Shown here piece by piece: positions 21,732 through 32,000 of a stretch of DNA of 64,000 bases (its first letter is position 1; every line of letters starts with the position of its first letter). The stretch is from positions 10,932,014-10,996,013 of the forward strand of contig OY744609.1 in the NCBI GenBank assembly GCA_963556255.1, read 5' to 3'. Both the position numbers and the translations under genes were made by a program. The DNA is from Allolobophora icterica. Its lineage: Eukaryota > Annelida > Clitellata > Crassiclitellata > Lumbricidae. The notes below the pieces were generated by a model. It saw nothing but the letters and a program-made list of their open reading frames with translations. It was not told where the DNA came from and did no database searches.

Positions 21732-21996
21732 GATCCGGATGACTTTAGTACTGTCAAGTCTTCCTTTTTTGCGATCACGCAAATGCAATTCTAATCTGAG
21801 CTAATCCAATGACTTCTATGGTGCCGTTATCATAATACCAAAGACATCAATTAATGGTCACTTCAAATGCAGTCTCAATCAAAAATCCTAATCCATTGGA
21901 GAACAGGTCAGAGAAACCAGAAGCCAGGCTACGGTCGATATGGAAGTCGAAAGAAACGATTCTTAAAACAGCGATCTAGTGAAAAGTTCTTATTAG

Positions 21997-22165
21997 CAGG
22001 GGCGTCTACACCATAGAACCTTGGAGCAAATGCTCCATCCAAGAAATAAGGGGGGAAAATATGTCCGTGTGTGTGCCACCATTTTAGGGGGGAAGGAACG
22101 GGGAGGGGGAAGGAGAGGGGGAAATGGACGTTGCTCCAATGACTTAGGGGGGATAGACGCCTCTG
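21997..22165. mobile_element. hAT-type MITE, 169 bp
   Basis: Ends CAGGGGCGTCTAC and ATAGACGCCTCTG are inverted. Flanks are CTTATTAG and CTTATAAG, 7 of 8 identical. The interior has GGAGCAAATGCTCC-type palindromic and GGGGGGAA tracts. Confidence 0.8.
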
Positions 22166-24239
22166 CTTATAAGCCACGTTGTATACTGGTACATGTCTAG
22201 ATAAATGAAGTATTCTTCCAAAGTTTGTCCGACAGGTGGTTGCAACATTTGAACAACTGGCCGCATGATAAAGCGAAACCATTCAACTTGGTGCCAAATC
22301 TAGGCAATTTTGACAATTAGCAAGGATTTCGGTTCAGCATCGTATTACGATCACATGGGCTTTCTGTTGGAATAAAGACGTTAATCAAACAGAGAGAGAA
22401 TATCATTGGTCAGTTTTTACATGTGTCCAAGTTTTATCATCAACTACACTTGTAAGCTACACACACGAACAGCAGACGATGTGTAACTTGTCACATGTAA
22501 CTTGTTACAATGTGTAATTTGTTACAGTATGTAGCTTGTTACAATACTTTACTAAATCATTGCAGCTTTCCAGTTATTCCTCATTGTCCTTCAGCCGAAT
22601 AACTTCATTCTCATACGTCAGTTACAAGTCGCTGAATTTTTAAGCAGTGCTGCTGGCAAATTGCCAACAGTTTCTGTAAAGTTATCCAACTGTTTTCACT
22701 GAAAACGTTTTCTGCTTTTACAGTATGACAGATGCCAAAGCGGCTTTTGAACATTTAGTGAAATAAATGCATGTATGTAAATAACGATGTTCTCTGAGTG
22801 GTTATCGAATGCATGTGTTTGTTTTCAACTGCCATTTATATAGCGCCTGTCATAGTCTCAGTCCTGACCAAATAATGTTTAGAAGTTAAGGGGTCCAAAT
22901 AGTAATGAGGTTTAGTCTCCAGTACCCAACAATACACCAGAACCTTCTTATAATAGAGTCTTTGGACAGTCTTTAAGGACGGCCTCATTCTAAATTGCAA
23001 TCACAAATTTATGTAGCACCTTTTCAAGAGAGACTCGTCAGAGGCGCTCCCGACGGAGAATCAGGATCGAACAAAATGGTTTTCAAGCGCTTACAGAACA
23101 GAGGTAAAGAAAGACCAAGGAGCTCATGTTGTAAGATGCTAGGTAACCTATTCCAGAAAGTTGGACTGACTACAATGAAACTTATCATGAAGTAGTGTTA
23201 TAACGAGGTCGTTTCAACAGATCCATTTTTAATCAAGCTATAATGCTGATTGCTGAAATTTCGACATAATTTCCAGTCTTGTTCTCCTGTTAAGAGCAAT
23301 CTAAATAAGGACGGGTTAAAATCTCAAGCATAAATGTCAAATTAATCAAATACTGATTTTCTTGATAAAATATTTATTTTAGAAAAGTTAGCTGTCCATA
23401 CCATGTGTATGTAACGACTTGTATTTACAGTTTTAGTATACATCTTTAGGTTATAGTAATCATAATATCAAACCACATTGATGAATAAGTGCATAGATTG
23501 TGAACCTGAATTAAACAATATTTACAACCATTTTCTGCATTTCTGTACTGTCTTTGTCCTTTTCATGTTATTAGTGGAGTGGCATTCCAATGACCAAAGA
23601 GGCTTTCCAATGCTAACCCTATCGTCTTTTCTAACTCGGAGTCAAGTCACGTCCTGTTCCAGGCTTTCGGAACCTGGAACCTGTTTTAAATGCAAGCTTG
23701 TTTCTAAATCTGTAGTTTGCCAATCTTCAGATTCAGACCAAATTTAAAGATCTAGTTAAGGCATTTGATAATGTTGACTTAATTAATTACACCTCTGGTC
23801 TGATGCATCTGGCGCTGTCTTACATATAACACAACCAGACGCTAATCAGATTAATCTTGTAATTTGAGAGTTGTCTGGAAGAATGTGGTACTAGCTAAGA
23901 CTTTTTCTATAAACCGCCATAGCAGTATGACTGATGTATATTGAGTTCCTTTGATGTTCGATACATCTTGTCACATTTGGGACATGTGTAAGAATCGTCA
24001 CTGCGATGTTTGCCACGCGCAAGAGAAGGTGCTGGTCGACTGTCTGCAAAACTGTGACCTGTAGCAGAAAGTTCATTAAAACGATTGTGACTTTGTTCTC
24101 CATCTCTCTAGATCACTTAATACATGTAGTACTAAGTATGCGAAGTATTTGACAGTGTTACCTTATTAAATTTATTAAAACATCGACACTAGGTATTTGA
24201 CAGTGTTGCCTTGGCATAATAAATTTATTAAGACCTACA
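22166..24239. other. Intergenic; interspersed repeat fragments
   Basis: 22440-22540 repeats ACTTGTTACAATGTGTAA-like modules. 22985-23190 is an interspersed repeat (TTTATGTAGCACCTTTTCAAG, GGCGCTCCCGAC, CAAGCGCTTACAGAACAGAG) related to 59768-59900. No exon was recognised. Confidence 0.45.
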
Positions 24240-24251
24240 TGAGGCAACTGA

Positions 24252-25794
24252 TGTTACAGGGTATGAAAAGGAACCGGAGGTTATGGAAGCAGAGGTAGAA
24301 TGGGCAATAAAACAACTCAAAGATAATAAGGCGCCGGGTCATGATGGAATACCTATAGAACTGATAAAAGCAGGAGACGATGCAATGATAAAAACAATAA
24401 CAAAATTATGCAATCAAATATGGGCAACTGGAGAATGGCCGAATGATTGGAAGAAGTCGATCTTCATACCAATTTTCAAGAAAGGCGACGCGAGGGAATG
24501 CGAAAATTACAGGACGATAGCAATAATTTCACACACTAGTAAAATATTACTGAAAATAATCCACAAAAGAATGGAAAGCACAATAGAGAGGGAACTTCCG
24601 GTGAACCAGGCTGGTTTCAGGAAATCTCGAGGAACTAGAGACCATATTGCCAACCTAAGGTGGATAATGGAACGGCAAAGGGAGTATGGACAAGAGGTGC
24701 ACATCTGCTTCATTGATTATAGTAAGGCATTTGACTGCATTAACCACGATTTAATGTGGAAAACCCTACTTGAGATGGGAATTCCGAAACACTTGATATG
24801 GCTATTAAGGGGACTATATGAAGATCAGATAGCGGTGATAAGAACAGATTACGGAGACGCTGATCAATTCAATATCAAGAAAGGGGTGAGACAGGGATGC
24901 ATTTTGTCTCCATTCCTGTTTAACTTATATGCTGAAAGAATGAGAATGGCGGAAATGGAAGGGGCAAAAGAGGGAGTAAAAATTGCGGGAAGGACATTGA
25001 ACAATCTTAGATATGCGGATGATACAACACTAATGGCAAAAAGAAAAGATGAGCTGATAGAATTAATAAGAAGGGTAAGGAGAGAAAGTGAAAAAGCTGG
25101 CTTATACTTCCAACATAAAGAAGACAAAAGTTATGACAACAGCAGAATGGGATACTTTTGAGATTGACAGAGAAGAAATAGAGGTGGTAGAAAGCTTCAC
25201 TTTCCTGGGATCATTGGTTGAAAAAGAAGGAAAATGTGATACAGAAATAAAACGAAGGATTGCGATTGGGAAAGCTGCAATGATTGGACTGGAAAAGATA
25301 TGGAAGGACAAGCATGTGAGCATAGATAAAAAAGAAAGGCTCGTGAGAGCCCTAGTCTTTCCAACGGTTCTGTATGGTTGTGAGTCGTGGACAATGACAA
25401 AGAACATGGAGAAAAAGGTCAACGCATGTGAAATGTGGATATGGAGAAAAATGTTGAGAATATCATGGACAGAGAAAAGGACGAACGAATCAATACGAGT
25501 GGAGATTGGTGTCGAGAATGAAGAGTCATTAAAACAAAAAGCGACAAGATTGAAGCTTGGATTCTTTGGTCATGTTATGCGATCTGATGGGCTAGAAAAG
25601 GAAATGATGTTGGCTTGTGGTGATGGGAAAAAAAGACGGGGTCGACCAAGGAAGAAATGGATGGATGAGATTCACGATGTAACTGGCATGAATCTGGAAG
25701 CACTAAGGGACCTGACTTCGAATAGGAAGCAATGGAGAATGTGTGTCGTGGCGATCGCTAGAGCTCCAGGAGTTGACAGCACAAGGTGACAAGG
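24252..25794 (+). mobile_element. 5'-truncated RTE-like LINE with reverse transcriptase
   Basis: The frame from 24283 begins at the first reverse transcriptase block (LKDNKAPGHDGIPIELI) and includes FKKGDARECENYR, NQAGFRKSRGTRD, FIDYSKAFDCINH, GVRQGCILSP and the catalytic YADD box, so it is a catalytic RT domain of an RTE-like clade. The frame shifts at about 25110 by one base and continues from 25088 in the next frame to a C-terminal GFFGHVMR and RGRPRKKW region ending at 25789. The endonuclease is missing. The 12-mer TGAGGCAACTGA flanks it on both sides (24240-24251 and 25795-25806). The 3' end is ACAAGGTGACAAGG. The clade name is a judgement from motif style. Confidence 0.88.
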
Positions 25795-26012
25795 TGAGGC
25801 AACTGACAGTGTTGTGTTTACTGACTAGATCTTGCCAAGGTATCTGACATGATTATCTAAAAAAATTATCACAACTGCTGGCTACATGTAACTGAGGCAT
25901 TTACAGGTACTGCTTTTAAGATCTAGCTCAGGCATTTAAAGTGTTAACTTATTATCTACTAGATGCCTGCCTCTGTGGTAACTGATGATCTTAATCATCA
26001 ACATAATAGTTA

Positions 26013-29000
26013 TTACTTACTTGCATTATCTGTTGCATTTGATAGTGTTGCTTTTCTCCACTTGAGCTCAGGATCCTTGCCATTTCCTTGATGATACCTT
26101 TGCTGACTGGAGGCACTCCCAGCTCTTACACCGACAACCACAGATCGGTCGAAAGTGGAGGGCTCTTGTCGTGGCACAGAAGGTTGGAACAAGGATCCGT
26201 CGTTCAAAACTTTTGATGCCCTCTGGCGAGGGTCAGCAGCGTCATTAAGATGAAGCTCTGGCTGAGCCGAGTTGCTCGAGTCAAACCTACAATCAGCGAG
26301 ATTTAAGGTGATTTAAAGTGCGAGACTATCATAAAATGCACGCACAGCAAAACATATGTCCAGGTATGTGTATATATGTATATATATATATATGTATGTA
26401 TTTAACTATTATTATTATTATTATTATTAATTAAATTTGTAACGCGCGCATGGTCACACCGAAATGTGAATCTGAGGTGCGGATAGTCAGTCGCCAGGAG
26501 AAGATGCAGTTAGATAATAATACATAATAATACAATTAAAATACATATGTAAGTCATATGTAGGTATGTATGTTTGTTACTTACCTGTATCATCACGTAA
26601 CACTAATCCAACCACACAAATGTCTTGGTTGTTCAAGGTTGGAATTTGATTCACATGGTAAGGGGTTAGAATAGTACCAGAGTGATTTGGAGCAACGTTT
26701 GAATCAATATGTAGAATGACCCTGAATGGTGGAGATTGTCTGAACCAGTCGAATCCCCAGCCCCCAAGAGGAGTCCAATTGTCTTTAAACAAGCAGACCC
26801 AGTAACCTGTAAATGAGATTTAAATAAAAGTGTTTGCATACTGTAATCAAGTATTTATATAGCACCTTTATCCCTTTAAAGAGCCTCACCTGTCCAAGTC
26901 ATTGTATCTCCACAGTGGTACAGGTTTTGTCAGAGGATGACCATTTTCCATTTTCTGTCCAGCCTGCGTCAACGACAGCAACTTGCTGATCGACTTGTGG
27001 AGCTTGGCATTCTCTTCCTGCAGGACTTGAATCCGAAGACGGTTGGCCTGAAGTTGGTTTTCCATATCCTTGGCAATGTCCCCAGTGCCTTTATGACAAG
27101 AGCATCAACAAGATCTTTTGGAGTCCCCAGTCTCCCCACAGGATTCCATGTCATTTGTTTAGTCACATAATCGCAAAATCATAACCATACTCAAATTTCA
27201 GAAACGTCACTTAATAGCTAAGTGCAAAGCACCAGCCTATTCACAAGCATTTATTACCATATTACTTAGTATCATGAATAATTTATTGATGTGGTAATTT
27301 ACTCAAGATATATGTAATCCCTCACAATTACAACAATTAGGGGAGTGTTGTTTGGTACAGAGAGCATAAGACAAATTAATCATGATCACAAACTCCAAAT
27401 TTCTAAAGTGCCACTCATCAGCAGCAGCAGTAGTTTTACTACTATTGTACCCAGCTAAACATGATCTCTCAGGATTTTAGAAAATTTAGACAGACCCAAC
27501 TAAATATAGGGAACTGTCAGTCAGTGTCTTATTCTCTGTACCAAAACAGTAAAAAGGAAGTTTCCAAATAAGGTTAGATGGACAGACTAAGCTTCATTAC
27601 ATTACTTTACATTGGTTGAAGGAGAAGGCAATTTCTACCAGCGAAATTAGCATTTGGAATCTGATGTAAATCCGGATATTCAACGAGCAGACGCGCTTGT
27701 TCTTTCACATCCTTTAGTTCCTTTTCCAGGCGACTCGCATTCTCTTCCAGCTGCTGGATAGAGCCTTCCAACCGAGCATTGTCCTTTTCAAGATGCTGTT
27801 TCAACAGCAACAACCTTAGCAATTCTTCACAGAATCAAAAATGAGTTTTACATGTTAATGTAAACATGTATAGTAATTAAAAGTAATGTGATAAAGTAAT
27901 GTGATAAAGCACCACTTTCAAGAGGTCCTAACATGTGCTTTATAAATGTCTACATCACGTCAATGTAACACACTACATTACAGAACGGATTGACATATAT
28001 GATTGACATAAATATGATTGGCATACATATGATTGACATAAATATGATTGGCATACATATGATTGACATACAGATAATTGATAGCAACTTGCTTATCAGA
28101 GGTGAGCTTTAAAATTGAGTGGATTTGATCATGACAACCTCCTTATCTTTGGTCATCTTCTGGAAGTCTTTCCGCTCCACTTCCATTGTCGACACTTTAT
28201 CCTGAAGCTGATCACGAGCGTCTTCAAGATCTGCAATCTGATTTCGCAGGTCTTCATTCTCCCGATCGATCTCGTCAAGTCTCTTACGCAGCGCCTCCTG
28301 CTTGGATTGTTCGGTCTGAAAAAACAAAACAGATGCAAAGATAATATTATTAAACATTTTTCATTTTATATTTTAATTTTTAAGTCACTTTATTGATCAG
28401 CAACAGCTTGGGAAATATATATAGACAAACTTTCAGCTCAAGATGGTGGTATCTGCGTAAAACTCATCAGGAAGTTGTTCACTTGTAAATTATAATTTAT
28501 TGGTACAGAATCCAATTTAGTGTTACCAAATATTGCATTGTAAAGTGAAACAATTGCTTCTTTGATGTGCTGTAAAATAATTGTGTAATGTACTGTAAAG
28601 TAATTGCTTGTTTATTTTACTGTATTTCCTATGGAGAATTTATATAGCGCCTCTTAACTCATCTATTGTATTGTAAAGAAATTGCCCATGTATTGCATTG
28701 TAAAGTAATTGCTCATCTATTTTATTGTATTTTGCTCATCTATTCTATTGTTAATTGTTAATCGATTTTACTGCATAGCAGTTGCTCATATATTGTATTG
28801 TAAAGTAAGGTATTTGTTCATTTAATGTGTCCCTCTGATTGCAAAGGCAGTCTTTTGTAAATCTGGCTATAGGGTCTTCAATCTGTTGCACTCCAGTACT
28901 TATAAAAGGACAAGATATGTTCACTTCTGGTTAAACGGAAATGTTATCGAGTCCCAAGCGGTTTAAAAGATTCAACAGTACATTTCCAAATTTTAATTAA

Positions 29001-32000
29001 TTTTTAATAGAATAATCTTATGATTTCATAATCAACTTTCTGATTCATATCATAGTTTGAAAATTTAATTTTGACAAAGTTTTCAACGTAATTTACCCCT
29101 TTGATTTAAGAGTATTTTACCTCGTTAATTTTGCTGGCACTTCGGTTGACTGCCTTCTCTTTACGAAGTTCTATGGCAGCTTCCTCCAGTTTGAGCGAAA
29201 TGTCCTTCAGCTGAGAATCCATTTTGTTCATGTTCTCTTCCATTTGAAGGACTGCTTCTTTGTTGGCCAGGCGCTCCTCCATCTCACGTAAAATCTCTCT
29301 ATGAGACTTGTCTAAAACAAAGCCAATTGTAATTTTCTTTGGGGGGGGGACAAAGTACGTAAGGGTCAGGCATAAGCTGAACAAGCACTTTATATAAATC
29401 CTTTTATTTAAAAAATAATAATATATTACTGCTTGTTCTTATTATATTAATATTTATTTACCCTACTATTTATGATTGTATGCTGAATTTAAAAGCTGTG
29501 ACCAATCCAAACATTAAAGCATTATTAGAGCCCCATCTCATGGTGCTTGCCCTTAAAAAGCAGCTGGTATTGTTGTTTTTATCATCATCATCATCATTAT
29601 TAAATTATCATCATCAACATCATCATCGTATTATATGATCATCATCACTGCTCTCCTCAATCTGTCACATGTAACCACAGTCTGGTTGAAAACCATTAAC
29701 AGAATGATACGTTACAAGGCTGGAAATGCAACTAAAGCATTTCTATTAATATCCGATATTACATTCGGTTACATTACTGACAAGTCTAATTGAATTTACT
29801 CTCTCCGTGAACACAAGCTACAATTCTGCCAAAGAAAGCGGGGTTCCATAACAGCACCGCAAAATAGACCAGTGAAAGTGGTTTCGTACATAGGATGGAA
29901 AATGTTTTACCACGTTCGCAAAGTTCTTCTTTCTTTCTTGATAATTCTGCTCTTGTCTTTTCCAGTTCATCCTCTAAACCCTTATGAATCTGATTCGTTT
30001 CCACCTTTAGCCGTTCCATTTCCGTTGACAAGTCGGTCTGTGACTTCTCCAGGTCCTGAAATTATACGATATGTATGTATGGCTGCATGTATGGCTGGAA
30101 CTATGCATGTATGTATGCGTGTATGTATGCGTGTATATATGTATGTGTGTATGTATGGATGCATGTATGGATGTATGTATGCATGTATGAATGTAAGTAC
30201 GGATGTATGTGTGGCTGTATGTATGGATATATGTATGCATGTATGCATGGCTAAGTACTTCAGCAACCATGGGAAACGGTAGCTGATTGGTTAGAGTACT
30301 TGCCTTGCAACACAGACAGTATGGGTTCGACACTCCCCGAGATCGTTACTGTGTATGGACCTTGAGCAAGTCCTTCACTCACAATTGCTCAGCATCATCA
30401 ATTGATGCCTGGTTGCTAGAAAGTCGCACTTAATAAACGCCTAATAATAACAAGTGATAATTACTCTTTCCTTACCTTTAGTTTACCTTCATACTGTTTT
30501 CTCATAACTGTCGATGTTTGTCTTTCAACTTTGACCTGTTCAGTGCATTTGTCGACATTAGCCGACATATCCTTGTTCCTCTTCTGTTCCGTCACTAGCT
30601 CCGCCTTCAGTGGATTGACAGTCGACATCAACCAATCAAGATGCTTTGAGATGCTAGCTAGATCTTTATTCTGTTCCACAGTCCACTGTTTGACGTCATT
30701 TGCTGAAATAATTTGCCAAACATGCTTTGCAAAATGCAATTGTTAATCAAAGGAATAATCCAATTCTATCCTTAGGAGATAGACAAAACACTTCGTCTTC
30801 ATGACGTTTGACTACAGCGAGGTCATAAAATCAAATTAAACTGTCAATCCAAACCAGACCATCTAATCTAATCCAATCCAATCCAATCCAATCTAATCTA
30901 ATCTAATCTAATCAGTCAACTTCGTTTGCACTGTTATCGTAATGCAAGAGACATCAATCACTATCATCTAAGCAAAAACGCATTCCGAAATCTGTGAACA
31001 TAGCCAGTCGAGATGCACGAGGCACCGGAAGACATGCATCAGAGTATACGCAACCAGAACAGCCTTCACTCGACTCCATCTTGGCCTCTACTTAATCATT
31101 CATCTGTGCCACAGATTCAGATTACAATAACTGCTTCAAATTAAAAACTAAACAGACATTAGCCTAGATTGGAATTACATCCAATAACACAGCAGGCTAA
31201 CAGATGCGGTGGTGTAGCGGTATGTTCTGTGCCCTGTAGCCAGAGGGTCGCAGGTTTGAATCTACCTCAAGTCACTGCATAGCGACCCAGCGCCATCGAT
31301 GTTCTGTCGTATGGTCGTGTGCACTTCTGAACATTGGGAGGAGGGCAATATCAAAATACAGTTGTATTGTATTGCATAACAGAATTCATGTTAAACTTAA
31401 AATATTATAAGGAAAATCCAGTATCGTTTCACCTGCAAAGATATGATCCTTGATTCTTGTTAAACTTACCTGACAACCACTCAAGCTTCTGCACACCAGT
31501 TCTGTACCCGGAAAGGGAAGACTCCAGTCCAAGCGACTGGCACGTGTTCACCACGACTTCCCCGACTTCCCTGAGATTCTGCTGGACAAGATAGCATGCA
31601 TCACATGGCACAAAAGCAGTTTCAACAGTCTGGGTTGCTTTGCTGTATTCATCACGACTTGGAGAAGCAATGCTTGACTTGGAGGCTGAGCTGAGCGCAT
31701 CCCTTGTGCCAACCATTGATTTGTTTGGATTACTGATTGGCAGGTCATTCTTCTCGTTCGCTTTCGAAAGTAAATCTTCGAGCTCACAAATTCGTCTTGT
31801 TTTGCTTTTACTCTAAGAAATCAAAAGCGTACATGTATGAAAACACAATATTCTGCAACTTTAGAAATCTTCATAATTTTTAACTTAATATGACAAAGAC
31901 CATGATCACAATCATAAAGAAGATGAAGATTATCATAGTGATGATTGTAATTATGATCAAAAAGATGGCTATTAGCACAATGATCATTGTCATAATAATG

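Noticed and set aside
30007..30333. His/Thr/Tyr-rich secreted peptide
   Set aside because: A translation of the ATGT microsatellite in a CCDC157 intron.
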